Source: Romboutsia faecis
Lineage (GTDB): Bacteria; Bacillota; Clostridia; Peptostreptococcales; Peptostreptococcaceae
Assembly: GCF_014323405.1 (NCBI RefSeq)
Contig: NZ_JACRWE010000004.1
Location: forward strand, 248,001 to 312,000
Reading direction: 5' to 3'
DNA length: 64,000 nucleotides
The notes beneath the pieces were generated by a model. The model saw nothing but the letters and a program-made list of their open reading frames with translations. It was not told the DNA's origin and did not search any database. Positions 31,801 to 39,016 of this stretch are shown here, in pieces (within the stretch, counting starts at the first letter, position 1; every line of letters starts with the position of its first letter). Made by a program: the position numbers and the translations under genes.

Positions 31801-33053
31801 AATACTCTGCTACTGATGCGGAAGATGGCGATATAACATCGAATGTTTTAGTAACAGGCCAAGATAAAGTTAACTTTAATAGAGCAGGAAAGTATCAAAT
31901 AACTTACTCGATAACTGACTCAGATAAAAATAAAGTTGAGAAAGTTAGAAGTATTGCAGTTGTTGATATGGATGACTTTAAGTATCTAAGTGATTATGAT
32001 TGGAAATCTGCTACTCAAAGTCATGGAAGTACAAAAAAAGATATATCTGCAAGTGGAAATCAATTAAGATTAACTAAAGAAGATGGTAGTATAGCTACTT
32101 ATGAAAAAGGTATAGGAGCTCATGCAAACTCTACAATAGTTTATGATTTAACTGATAAGGACTATGAGTTCTTTAGTGCATATGTAGGTGTAGATAGAGC
32201 TATGTATGGAACTGTAGGAAGTGTTCAATTTGAAGTTTATGTTGATGGAGAAGAGAAATTTGATAGTGGAATTATGAACTCTAGAGATGAACAAAGATAT
32301 GTTGAAGTAAATATAGACAGTGCAAAAGAGTTAAAATTAGTAGTAAAAGATGGTGGAAATGGAATAGGTTCGGATCATGCTACTTGGGGGAATACAAAAT
32401 TACATTTTGCAAGAGCCTCTAAGTTAAACTTTGAAGAATTAAATATACTAGTTGGAAAAGCTGAAAAAATAAACAAAGAAGACTATACAAGTAAGTCTAT
32501 AGAAGTTCTAGAAATTGCTTTGGATAAAGCTAAAGAAATAGTTAACTCTACTGAAGCAACGCAAGAATTAATAGATGAGATTACTAAAGAATTAAATGAT
32601 GCATTAGATAATATAGTAGCATTAAATGAATATAAAGAATTAGAAAACCTACTAGAAAAAGCTAATGAATTAAAGGTATATATTTATACTAAAGATTCAA
32701 TAGAAGTATTAGAATCTTCTAAAATTAAAGTTGAAGAAGCTTTGGAGAGCAAATCATTAACTATAGAAGAAATAAAGATCTATATAGAGGAATTTAAACA
32801 AGTTTTAAACTCATTAGAGTTAGATACTGATAAAGTATCAATACAAGAAAAGTTAGACGAAGTAAAAGATATAACTAAAGAAGACATTGTGGGTGAAAAG
32901 CATGCAGAAATTAGATGGGATAATTTCCAATATGCTAAATCAGATCTAGAAAAAGTATTAATAAATATTGATGCTACAAAAGAAGAAATATCTACTGCAA
33001 TATTTATGTTAGATTATTATTTAGATGACTTAATTGGAGCTTGGTATAAGTAG
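25833..33053 (+). CDS. Giant secreted M60-like metallopeptidase with F5/8C, NPCBM, Ig-like and FIVAR modules
   Basis: The 2406-residue protein has an N-terminal signal peptide (first ~27 residues). Approximate layout: three F5/8-type C (CBM32-like) domains at 62-206, 291-428 and 515-648, each followed by a helical linker containing NHP; an M60 gluzincin domain at ~735-1130 with HEIGH (983-987) and distal Glu998; Fn3-like and Ig-like modules (1150-1300); NPCBM (1306-1446); Ig-like; a fourth F5/8C plus NHP linker (1546-1740); Ig-like; NPCBM (1823-1962); Ig-like; NPCBM (2050-2191); and FIVAR-like helices to the end. M60 enzymes cleave mucin-type O-glycoproteins, and the other modules bind glycans. 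No LPxTG, SLH, CWB2 or C-terminal membrane anchor is seen, so it is probably secreted. The gene sits behind a c-di-GMP-I riboswitch. Confidence 0.93.
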   Translation: MRKKMASMLVASLIATNISPAINVFADEIIKEKVKAIEENVVNQAEISSFNLSSFSNFEGYNSIYRVAKDEIKSISNNGGQYSSSYIAKAIDGNLSTHWETGKQNTASFKNEVVVEFNKLESIDRIAYATRQDGARGKGFPNEFEIYASETGEDEDFKLMTVGSHTATGNMLEFKFETITAKKIKFVFKEANQNWASASEFWFYREDNIIDKMNKIFTNESKNELSSDFNSLEQLDKFEREASNHPLYSEIEEDINNARIILENDPMEYTESKVSKFKSFNDERLPKYDELFKVSLDKVSSITTNGGHYGSNVVARAMDGDVNTNWHSGKTNSSTHTNEVIIALDELTTIDRVMYTSLNSRGFAQEFDIYASKTSKGDNFEKITSGKSSITKDTLQIKFKPTELRRVKFVFKKGYENWALASEFGLYRPDELNEKIDRLYIDENLNEVNPEFSTSSAIEALIEEAKNHPFKDEYMEKLEIAKELIDFGKVQLGTSNVSKFSPFYTEYINQYDDTYRVKNISISNNGGQYASSSIKYAIDEDVNTHWETGKPNNNSFKNEVILTLDEAEIINRLTYKSRNGGKGFAKNFSIYVSPVISGDNFQKISEGSYTVTNDMLEIQFDATKAKRVKFVFDNAHNDWASISDMRLYKEDSISEKMKRLFTSGLMDTVSEEFNTIDKLNELANEVKNHPLSIMYENEIQMAKDILNNDLKSIKTVVAEQHGDRNAHANNNLKFGFGNNNQPTGIVARAGEELVVYVDADPNQPLPQLFFSQQEGSFASWGRTVSLHPGKNVITVPAIGQGGGWYRHDVTPGGPVYIVNPYTEEQQGKAPVIRFASGCEQFPFLDENTNDEELVEFIKDYKRRIDEDIKENPNVLDRKVIDTFEFASNHIVFTGTVTGAYDAYVTKGNKPSDTIKMYNDHMDMLFKYQGMDGRNEKNDIKYTRENIRLAQPFGYMYAAGGHIGVQRDVMSVMLTSVGGWGVDHEIGHKMDIGVRTIGEVTNNMLPQQSSYYYNRLNKRIPFESHTYVNVIATNNNQYFEGGYFEKLAVFWQLEMLYPGYWGKLNSLYRENNVVLDSDNAAYDKLNQLAKYSSIALELDLTEHFERHGFFVSDETKELVSEYPKPDKKIWYSNYSYIEYEGEGFNEDVDLVVNKSNQGENIKLTFEVNEESKNDVLGYEIFKNNELIGFTSNDSFIDKSSTIGENIEYVVVPYDKKLNEGNKVSINSLKPSITIQQEEISIKLGEEFDLMSLAKALNYNGEDISSKIKINGNVNINEKGSYKIEYIVEDNNITTKKSINVNVVSDYDYLSDSQWKSVQTQYGTPRRNTNIKGRLNDEIKVFEKGFGIHANGKIVYDLSDKDYDNFEALFGVDGGITAQDKSSITFNVIGDGKNLATTQVLKHADNMMYISVPVKGVDELVIEITDGGNGNTSDHGVIANPKLTTNNAKPNLTVSDKTYKVGESLDFNEGVKATDVEDGDLTSKVEIISNNFEEGKVGRFEVVYKIIDSDDNSVEKKAYITIYEEYEVEKSKYGSFNNLDKYNEEFKIPVVSVSNNAGNYGSSVIGRAIDGTLNTHWETNKPNSESFKNEVIFDLGEIKEINKIAYASRRDAGGKGFANKFEIYISNEAEGDDFILAGVGEYNVRTNDVVEFEIAKTSARRVKFKFVEANQGWASLSEVSFYKEDALSNKIKNDLFTDNTKANVTEKYDTLEKVEELRSEVKNHPAYDLFEADLSRAEELIKAKVPTLSVEDNIYVKLNSEYDLMSGVSANDQEDGDITSNVVVNKDGFNINKTGEYTVTYTVKDSDNNTVSKTRTIVVYSKEDNISDLTWKSAVSGWKSVNKDSAVNTTNKIKLNVDGTVKEFDKGIGAATNAEIVYNLHGDYSHFITYVGTDKNYNDNRTSIIFKVFADGKEVYTSDVMRKDSKAEFINLDVKGVKELKLVANDADDGGLGDFASWANPKLYKTNSKPELKIEKDIALKVGESINDLIGKYSATDAEDGDITSNVLVTGQDKVNFNRAGKYQITYSITDSDKNKVEKVRSIAVVDMDDFKYLSDYDWKSATQSHGSTKKDISASGNQLRLTKEDGSIATYEKGIGAHANSTIVYDLTDKDYEFFSAYVGVDRAMYGTVGSVQFEVYVDGEEKFDSGIMNSRDEQRYVEVNIDSAKELKLVVKDGGNGIGSDHATWGNTKLHFARASKLNFEELNILVGKAEKINKEDYTSKSIEVLEIALDKAKEIVNSTEATQELIDEITKELNDALDNIVALNEYKELENLLEKANELKVYIYTKDSIEVLESSKIKVEEALESKSLTIEEIKIYIEEFKQVLNSLELDTDKVSIQEKLDEVKDITKEDIVGEKHAEIRWDNFQYAKSDLEKVLINIDATKEEISTAIFMLDYYLDDLIGAWYK

Positions 33054-33058
33054 ACATA

Positions 33059-33100
33059 ATAAAATGTGCCGGTGTATAACACTTGGCACATTTTTTTTTT
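33059..33100 (+). terminator. Terminator after the M60 gene
   Basis: AAAATGTGCC and GGCACATTTT form the stem, followed by a long T run. Confidence 0.9.
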
Positions 33101-33159
33101 ATCTCGTTGTATATAATAATATAGTGAATAAATATAAATAATAAAATTTAATAAAAAAT

Positions 33160-33187
33160 AAAACTTTTAATACCGTATAGAACGTCT
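33160..33187 (+). promoter_or_regulatory. Candidate sigmaV-type autoregulatory promoter
   Basis: AAAACTTTT (33160-33168) and CGTCTTA (33183-33189) match the ECF-type -35 (AAC-containing) and CGTC -10 pattern known for SigV promoters, and lie just upstream of the sigma factor gene. Confidence 0.6.
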
Positions 33188-33210
33188 TATATATGAGAGG
33201 TGGATAAAGG

Positions 33211-33708
33211 ATGAAATTACTAAGCTTAGTAGAAAGAAAAAAAGAAAAAAAGATAAAACAATATATAGTTGATAATAAAGAAGCGTTGTATAGATTTGCT
33301 TATACATATGTTCACAATGAAGATGACGCATTAGATATAGTACATGATGCTATATGCAAATCATTAACTAATATAAACACTCTCAAAGATACAGATAGTA
33401 TAAAACCTTGGATATATAGAATAGTTGCAAATTGTGCAATTGACAATATAAGAAAAAATAAAAAATATGTAATATCTAGTGATGATTTAGAAGTAGATGA
33501 TTTAATGGGATACGATAAATATGAAGACATAGATTTGCAAAGAGCATTAGATCAACTACCAGAAAAATATAGAACTATAATTGTACTTAGATATTTTGAA
33601 GACATGAAAATAGGAGATATAGCTCAAATATTGGGTGAAAATGAAAATACGATAAAAACCAGATTGTACAATGCATTGGCTAAATTAAAAATAAGCATTT
33701 CTGAATAA
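33211..33708 (+). CDS. sigV: ECF sigma factor (SigV/CsfV-like)
   Basis: The 165-residue protein has sigma region 2 (RFAYTYVHNEDDALDIVHDAICKSL ... DTDSIKPWIYRIVANCAIDNIRKNKK) and region 4 (LPEKYRTIIVLRYFEDMKIGDIAQILGENENTIKTRLYNALAKLK), with no region 1.1 or 3, as in ECF factors. It is followed by an RsiV-like anti-sigma and a polysaccharide deacetylase, the arrangement of the lysozyme-responsive sigmaV operons of Bacillus, Enterococcus and C. difficile. The upstream CGTC promoter suggests autoregulation. The ribosome site is GAGAGGTGG. Confidence 0.9.
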   Translation: MKLLSLVERKKEKKIKQYIVDNKEALYRFAYTYVHNEDDALDIVHDAICKSLTNINTLKDTDSIKPWIYRIVANCAIDNIRKNKKYVISSDDLEVDDLMGYDKYEDIDLQRALDQLPEKYRTIIVLRYFEDMKIGDIAQILGENENTIKTRLYNALAKLKISISE

Positions 33709-33722
33709 AGGGAGTGAAAATA

Positions 33723-34586
33723 TTGAATAAAAATGAAAACTTAGATAATTTAAAAGATAATTATAAAAATATAGAAATACCGAGCAGATTGGATAGCGTT
33801 GTAAATGATGCTATTAATAGCAATGTAAGAAAAAATAAAAAAAGTACAGCAGCAAAATGGTCTGTAGTTGCAGCTTCTATAGGTATAGTGGTGGGAGCAG
33901 TTAATTTAAATCCTACTTTTGCAGATACATTAGAAAGTATACCTGTTTTAGGGAGTATGATAAAGATCATAAACTTTAGAAATTACAGAATAGATGAAAA
34001 TGGATTTGATATTTCTATAGATGTACCAAAAATAGAAGGTTTAAAGGACAAAAACTTGGAATTTAAATTGAATAAAGAATTTGAAGAAGAAGGCAAAAAA
34101 CAATATGATGAATATATAAAAGAGATTAACAAATTAAAATCAGAAGGGCTTGAAGGGAAAGAATACGCAAAATCATGGTATGAGGTAATAACAGATACTG
34201 ATGATATTTTATCAATAGTAGTATATAATTACTCAGCTCAAGCATCATCAAATACAACTAGAAAATTTTATAATATAGATAAGAAGAATCAAACAGTTTT
34301 AACATTAGAAGGAATGTTTGAAGGTACAGATTATGTAAATGTTATAAGTAAAAATATAAAAGAACAAATGACGGATAGAATGAAAAAGAATCCAGAAGAG
34401 TCATATTGGTTAAACGATGAAATGGTTGATAATAATTTTGAAAAAATAGAAAAAAATCAAGATTTTTATATAAATGATAAAAATCAATTAGTTATATGCT
34501 TTGATAAATACGATGTAGCACCAGGATCTGAAGGGTTAGTTGAATTTGCAATACCTCAGAAAATAGTAGAAAATTTAATGAAATAA
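33723..34586 (+). CDS. rsiV: RsiV-like anti-sigma factor, lysozyme sensor
   Basis: About 287 residues: a cytoplasmic N-terminal helical segment (~45 residues), one membrane helix (WSVVAASIGIVVGAVNL) with a cleavable-looking end, then an extracellular domain. The C-terminal part (FEKIEKNQDFYINDKNQLVICFDKYDVAPGSEG) is the DUF3298/RsiV fold, which in Bacillus binds lysozyme and triggers proteolysis that frees SigV. The TTG at 33723 is preferred because AAGGGAGTG lies 6 nt upstream; the GTG at 33714 would sit on the ribosome site itself. It starts 14 bp after the sigma gene. Confidence 0.85.
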   Translation: MNKNENLDNLKDNYKNIEIPSRLDSVVNDAINSNVRKNKKSTAAKWSVVAASIGIVVGAVNLNPTFADTLESIPVLGSMIKIINFRNYRIDENGFDISIDVPKIEGLKDKNLEFKLNKEFEEEGKKQYDEYIKEINKLKSEGLEGKEYAKSWYEVITDTDDILSIVVYNYSAQASSNTTRKFYNIDKKNQTVLTLEGMFEGTDYVNVISKNIKEQMTDRMKKNPEESYWLNDEMVDNNFEKIEKNQDFYINDKNQLVICFDKYDVAPGSEGLVEFAIPQKIVENLMK

Positions 34587-34672
34587 AACTGCTAAATATA
34601 GCGGGGGATTAATGATAATTCATTAAGATCGAAAATGACAAAAATATATATATCAATTAAGAGGAGAGAAAA

Positions 34673-35560
34673 ATGAGTTACAAAAATAGAAAAGTTAATA
34701 AGAGTAAAGTTATATTAGTAGCAGTTATAGGTTTAATTATTGTGGGAGTAGCTAATAAAACATGGGCTTATGTAGATGAGCAAAGACATATTAAAGCAGA
34801 ACAACAAAGAATAGAAGAAGAAAAAAGGAAAGCTGAAGAAGAAAAGAAAAAATACATGGTAGGAGTTAGCCATGAAGGTAAAAAGTATTCATATGATGCA
34901 AAACTTGTATATGATAAGCTTAGTAAATATGATTACTCAAATGATGGTAAAAAGATAGTATTTTTAACATTTGATGATGGAACTTCAACAACTGTAACAC
35001 CACAAATATTAAAAACACTAAAAGATGAGGATGTAAAGGCAACATTTTTCTTAACTGGAGAAAATATAGAAAGAGGCGGAGAAAAAGCTAAAGAACTTAT
35101 AAAACAAGAGTTTAATGAGGGACACGCTATAGCTAATCATTCATATAGTCATGACTATAAGTTATTGTATCCAAATAGAAATTTAGACTTAGAAGCATTT
35201 AAGGCAGATTTTGCAAAAACTGATAAGATTATAAAAGATGTTTTAGGAAAGTACTTTTCAACAAGAGTATTAAGATGTCCAGGTGGTCATATGTCATGGA
35301 GAGGTATGGATGAATTAGACACTTATTTAGAAGAAAATAATAAAGTATCAATTGACTGGAATGCATTAAATGCAGATGCTGAAGGTAAGAGAAAGAATGC
35401 ACAAGAATTAGCTGACTATGCAATAAAAACAGCACAAGGTAAAGAAATGGTAGTTCTTTTAATGCACGACACTTACGGAAAAGAAGAAACTGCAAAAGCT
35501 TTACCAACTATAATAAAATACTTTAAAGATAACGGATATGAATTCAAAACTCTTGTATAG
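34673..35560 (+). CDS. pdaV: Membrane-anchored polysaccharide (peptidoglycan) deacetylase, PdaV-like
   Basis: The 295-residue protein has an N-terminal membrane anchor (VILVAVIGLIIVGVAN), a charged coiled-coil stretch (residues ~38-62) and a NodB domain. Its motifs are TFDDG (motif 1), HSYSHD (motif 2), RCPGGHMSWRG (motif 3), DWNALNADAEG (motif 4) and LLMHDTYG (motif 5), all consistent with an active metal-dependent deacetylase. N-deacetylation of GlcNAc in peptidoglycan gives lysozyme resistance. Its place behind sigV-rsiV fits a lysozyme-response operon. AGAGGAGAG precedes the ATG. The 86-bp gap before it holds a small inverted repeat (TTAATGA-TAAT-TCATTAA, 34609-34626) but no terminator. 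Confidence 0.9.
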   Translation: MSYKNRKVNKSKVILVAVIGLIIVGVANKTWAYVDEQRHIKAEQQRIEEEKRKAEEEKKKYMVGVSHEGKKYSYDAKLVYDKLSKYDYSNDGKKIVFLTFDDGTSTTVTPQILKTLKDEDVKATFFLTGENIERGGEKAKELIKQEFNEGHAIANHSYSHDYKLLYPNRNLDLEAFKADFAKTDKIIKDVLGKYFSTRVLRCPGGHMSWRGMDELDTYLEENNKVSIDWNALNADAEGKRKNAQELADYAIKTAQGKEMVVLLMHDTYGKEETAKALPTIIKYFKDNGYEFKTLV

Positions 35561-35582
35561 AGGATAATAAAATAATATATTA

Positions 35583-35613
35583 TAAAAAAGATAGGTATCA
35601 ACCTATCTTTTTT
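35583..35613 (+). terminator. Terminator of the sigV-rsiV-pdaV operon
   Basis: AAAAAAGATAGGT and ACCTATCTTTTTTT form a strong stem with T run. Confidence 0.92.
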
Positions 35614-35702
35614 TATAATTATAACAATTATGCTTTATTGAAAATAAAGAGAATACCATATACTATTTAAAATATGAAGGTGGTTTATAGGGGGATAAGT
35701 AT

Positions 35703-37022
35703 ATGATTGATATGACTGAAGGGAATCCAAATAAATTAATATTAAAATTTGCATTTCCAATGATATTAGGCAATATATTTCAACAAGTATATAACTTGGT
35801 AGATAGTATAGTAGTTGGGAAGTTTGTAGGAGCAGATGCTCTGGCATCAGTTGGATCATCCTTTTCTATTGTTGTATTTATAACGTCCATAATAATTGGA
35901 TTGACTATGGGAGTTGGAATTATTTTTGCACAATATTATGGATCAAGAGATATGCAAAACCTTAAGGAAACTATAGTTATTTCATTTATATTTATAGGTG
36001 GAGTTACAATATTTATAATGATTGTATCTTTATTAGGTATAGATTTGATACTAGATTTATTTAATATGCCAGATAGGCTTATCAAAGATTCAAAAGGATA
36101 TTTAATAATTATTATATTAGGATTACTATTCACATTTATTTATAATTTAGCTACTGCTTTGCTAAGGTCAATAGGAGATTCAAAAAGACCTCTATATTTT
36201 TTAATAGTAGCATCAATTATAAATATAGTATTAGATATAGTATTTGTCTTGAAATTTAATTGGGGAGTCATAGGTGTGGCAATTGCTACTATAATTGCTC
36301 AAGCTATATCAGCAGTTTTAAGTATTATATATGTATATAAAAGTATAAATTTTATAAAAATATCAAAACAAGATATAAGGATAAATAAAGATGTATTTAA
36401 AAATGTAGTGAAGTATTCTGTACTAACATCGATTCAACAGTCTATTATGAACTTTGGAATATTAATTGTTCAAGGCTTAGTAAATACATTTGGTACCACT
36501 GTAATGGCAGCTTTTGCTGCAGGAGTGAAGGTTGACTCTATTGCATATATGCCAGTACAAGACTTTGGTAATGCATTTTCGACATTTGTAGCTCAAAATA
36601 AAGGAGCAGGAAAAATTAATAGAGTAAAAGAAGGAGTTAAAAGTTCAACAAAAATTATAATGATTTTTTGTGTAATTGTATCAACACTAATATTTGTTTT
36701 TTCAAAAGATATAATGTATATATTTATAAAAAAGAGTGAGATAGAAGTAATATCTCTAGGAGTTGAATATCTATCAGTAGTATCAATTTTTTATGTTTTA
36801 ATTGGATTTTTATTTATGTTCTATGGTCTATTTAGAGGTGTAGGTTTAATAAATATATCTATAGTTTTAACCTTAGTATCATTAGGAACTAGGATAGTAT
36901 TAGCGTATATACTTGCATCAACATGGCTATCTGAAAGTGGAATATGGTGGTCTATTCCAATCGGATGGGCTTTAGCAGATATTTTAGGTATTGTATATTA
37001 TCGAAAGAAGATAAATTTTTAA
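35703..37022 (+). CDS. MATE family multidrug/cation efflux transporter
   Basis: The 439-residue protein has about twelve membrane helices in two MatE halves. Family features include MTEGNPNKLILKFAFPMILGNIFQQVYNLVDSIVVGKFVGADALASVGSS and the matching second half from TSIQQSIMNFGILIVQGLVNTFG. MATE proteins export cationic drugs or metabolites using Na+ or H+. AGGGGGAT precedes the ATG. It is 59 bp ahead of the XRE-desulfoferrodoxin gene without a clear terminator, so the two may be co-transcribed. Confidence 0.9.
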   Translation: MIDMTEGNPNKLILKFAFPMILGNIFQQVYNLVDSIVVGKFVGADALASVGSSFSIVVFITSIIIGLTMGVGIIFAQYYGSRDMQNLKETIVISFIFIGGVTIFIMIVSLLGIDLILDLFNMPDRLIKDSKGYLIIIILGLLFTFIYNLATALLRSIGDSKRPLYFLIVASIINIVLDIVFVLKFNWGVIGVAIATIIAQAISAVLSIIYVYKSINFIKISKQDIRINKDVFKNVVKYSVLTSIQQSIMNFGILIVQGLVNTFGTTVMAAFAAGVKVDSIAYMPVQDFGNAFSTFVAQNKGAGKINRVKEGVKSSTKIIMIFCVIVSTLIFVFSKDIMYIFIKKSEIEVISLGVEYLSVVSIFYVLIGFLFMFYGLFRGVGLINISIVLTLVSLGTRIVLAYILASTWLSESGIWWSIPIGWALADILGIVYYRKKINF

Positions 37023-37080
37023 AACTCTACGATTAGTTTATTGAATGATTTATCATATTAAGTTAAATTAATATTAAGAG

Positions 37081-37674
37081 GTGAAGCTAATGGATTGCAA
37101 GAAAGTTGGCAAATTAATATATGAATTAAGAAAAGAAAAAAATATGACGCAAAAGCAGGTAGCTGAATTAATGAATATAAGTGATAAAACAATAAGCAAA
37201 TGGGAGAGAGGATTAGGTTGCCCTGATGTTTCTTTACTATTAGGCTTATCAGATATATTTGGTGTAAGTATTGAAGGAATTTTATCTGGCGAAATAAACT
37301 TAAATGAAATATCAGGAGGTAATATGAAAAATATAAAGTTTTATATATGTGACAAGTGTGGAAACTTAATAACTTCAACTTCAGAGGCATCGATATCATG
37401 CTGTGGCAAAAAAATGGAAGCAGCAGTAGCAAAAAAAGCAGAAGATGCTCATAGACTTAATGTAGAACCTATAGAAAATGAACTTTTTATAACAACAGAG
37501 CATGAAATGAAAAAAGAACACTACATTACTTTTGTAGCTCATGTGAAGGGTGATAGAGTTCAAATTGTAAAGCAATATCCAGAGTGGGATATGCAATTTA
37601 GACTTAATCAAGTTGGACGCGGTAAGCTATATTTCTATTGTATAAACCATGGATTATTCTATCAAATTGTATAG
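37081..37674 (+). CDS. XRE-type HTH protein fused to a desulfoferrodoxin-like domain
   Basis: Residues 1-66 form a Cro/CI-type HTH (LRKEKNMTQKQVAELMNISDKTISKWERGLGCPD). Residues 79-197 resemble desulfoferrodoxin. A desulforedoxin-like Fe site has C87xxC90 and C104-C105. A superoxide-reductase-like domain has His138 and His144 (EHEMKKEHYI), Cys184 and His187 (CINHG), with His121 as a less certain fifth ligand; the usual EKHVP motif is altered. It could be a redox- or superoxide-responsive repressor. An AGGAGGTAAT ribosome site lies inside the gene directly before Met79, so a separate ~119-residue desulfoferrodoxin may also be made. Confidence 0.82.
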   Translation: MKLMDCKKVGKLIYELRKEKNMTQKQVAELMNISDKTISKWERGLGCPDVSLLLGLSDIFGVSIEGILSGEINLNEISGGNMKNIKFYICDKCGNLITSTSEASISCCGKKMEAAVAKKAEDAHRLNVEPIENELFITTEHEMKKEHYITFVAHVKGDRVQIVKQYPEWDMQFRLNQVGRGKLYFYCINHGLFYQIV

Positions 37675-37736
37675 TTATTGTTTAAAATATATTCAAATTC
37701 ATAATAGTATATTGAATTAAGTTAGTAATAATTATA

Positions 37737-37787
37737 AAAAAGAGCTGTATAAAATAACCTATAGATTATTTTATACAGCTCTTTTTT
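37737..37787. terminator. Bidirectional terminator between convergent genes
   Basis: AAAAAAGAGCTGTATAAAATAA and its complement form a ~20-bp stem between the XRE-desulfoferrodoxin and YczE-like genes. Confidence 0.9.
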
Positions 37788-37797
37788 AATTGTATTC

Positions 37798-38487
37798 TTA
37801 GAGAACAACCTCTTGATCATCTTTTTTATTACTAAAAAAATTTTTAAAATAATTTATATCATCAACTATATACCTATGTTGAACTGAAGCACTATCAAAC
37901 TTACATATATTAAATGCAAGCTCAATAAAATATCCTAGTCCAAAAGCGCTTATAACTGTACCAATACCTACAGTACCACCTAAGAAATAACCAACTATAA
38001 GAGCAGAAACTTCCATAACACCTCTTATAAGAGTAAGTGATTTTCCAGTTTTTCTTTGAATTGCCACCATCATACCATCTCTAGGTCCACTTCCAAACCC
38101 TGAACCTAAATAAAGTACGCAACCAATTCCAAGTATAAACATTCCTAATAGCATCATTATAATTCCAGTTATAAAATTATCGGCAATAGGTATTAAATGA
38201 TTTAGCATTAGTACATCCATAAGTATTCCAACAAGAACCATATTAATTATAGTACCCCAACCTAAATTTTCTTTTAGCAAGATATTTACTACAACTACTA
38301 TAGTTCCAACTATTATACTTGCATTTCCCATAGTAATGCCTGTGATTTTATATATACCCTCGTGTAAAACATCCCAAGGTGATAGACCTAAATTAGCGTT
38401 TATAGTCATTACTATGCCTATTGCACAAAAACAAAAGCCTATTATCATTTTTACAAATTTAAATATTGCTGATTTCAAATTATTCAT
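37798..38487 (-). CDS. YczE/YyaS-like integral membrane protein
   Basis: The 229-residue protein has six or so membrane helices. The family signatures are IGIVMTINANLGLSPWDVLHEGIYKITGITMG and LGSGFGSGPRDGMMVAIQRKTG. YczE relatives are described as transporter-like membrane proteins of uncertain function, one being needed for surfactin production in Bacillus. A GGGGAG site directly before the ATG at 38487 fixes the start; the frame extends upstream without one. Confidence 0.82.
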   Translation of the reverse strand: MNNLKSAIFKFVKMIIGFCFCAIGIVMTINANLGLSPWDVLHEGIYKITGITMGNASIIVGTIVVVVNILLKENLGWGTIINMVLVGILMDVLMLNHLIPIADNFITGIIMMLLGMFILGIGCVLYLGSGFGSGPRDGMMVAIQRKTGKSLTLIRGVMEVSALIVGYFLGGTVGIGTVISAFGLGYFIELAFNICKFDSASVQHRYIVDDINYFKNFFSNKKDDQEVVL

Positions 38488-38646
38488 CTCCCCTAAAAAA
38501 TCTGTATCATATATAAGGATAACATAGTAAAACATATTCTTTCTACTTATTTCAAAATATTAATAAACCATAATGATAAGTATGATCATATATATATTGT
38601 TTAATTTTTGAAAAGATTAAAAAATAAATAATTTTCAGAAAATAAG

Positions 38647-38675
38647 TTGACATTATATTAAATACTATATATTAT
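38647..38675 (+). promoter_or_regulatory. SigmaA promoter of the metNIQ T-box leader
   Basis: TTGACA (38647-38652) and TATTAT (38670-38675) are spaced by 17 bp, directly upstream of the T-box leader. Confidence 0.8.
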
Positions 38676-38699
38676 ATAAATATAGAAAAGACAATAATA

Positions 38700-38985
38700 A
38701 ACGCGAAGAAAAGGAAAGTACCTTTGAGAATACTTTTACAGAGAGTTCCTATTTGGTGAGAAGGAGCAAAGGATATTAAAGAGAAAATGGCCTTGGAGTG
38801 GTGTACCGAAATCGATAAGATTTAGGCTACAACGGATTCACCCGTTACAGTGATAGAGTATAACCAAAACTTATTTGGCGTACTTGATGAGGTTTGTATT
38901 GTGAAATACAAATAAAATAGGATGGTAACACGAAGCTTATGCTCTCGTTCCTAAGAATTATTTCTTAGGTTCGAGAGCTTTTTTA
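38700..38985 (+). promoter_or_regulatory. T-box leader, probably tRNA-Met specific
   Basis: The leader has Stem I elements (GCGAAGAAAAGGAAAGTA, CAGAGAG, GGTGAGAAGGAGC), a specifier region GAGAAAATGGCC with ATG as the likely codon, a GGAGTGG-type Stem I close, and the antiterminator T-box GGATGGTAACACG (38920-38932). A terminator follows: GCTCTCG and CCTAAGAA arms pairing with TTCTTAGG and CGAGAGC plus a T run (38941-38985). The UGGU bulge fits a tRNA with A at position 73. A Met specifier agrees with the downstream methionine importer; a GGC (Gly) reading one frame later is possible but unlikely. Uncharged tRNA should allow metNIQ transcription. Confidence 0.92.
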
Positions 38986-39016
38986 ATGTAGAAATTACTA
39001 AATTAGGAGGGAAAAT

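Noticed and set aside
33714..33722. GTG at 33714 as the rsiV start
   Set aside because: The GTG is part of the GGGAGTG ribosome site itself; the TTG at 33723 has proper spacing.
38770..38830. Glycine (GGC) specifier for the T-box
   Set aside because: GGC overlaps the ATG triplet in GAAAATGGCC, but the downstream genes import methionine and the UGGU bulge suits tRNA-Met; not fully excluded.
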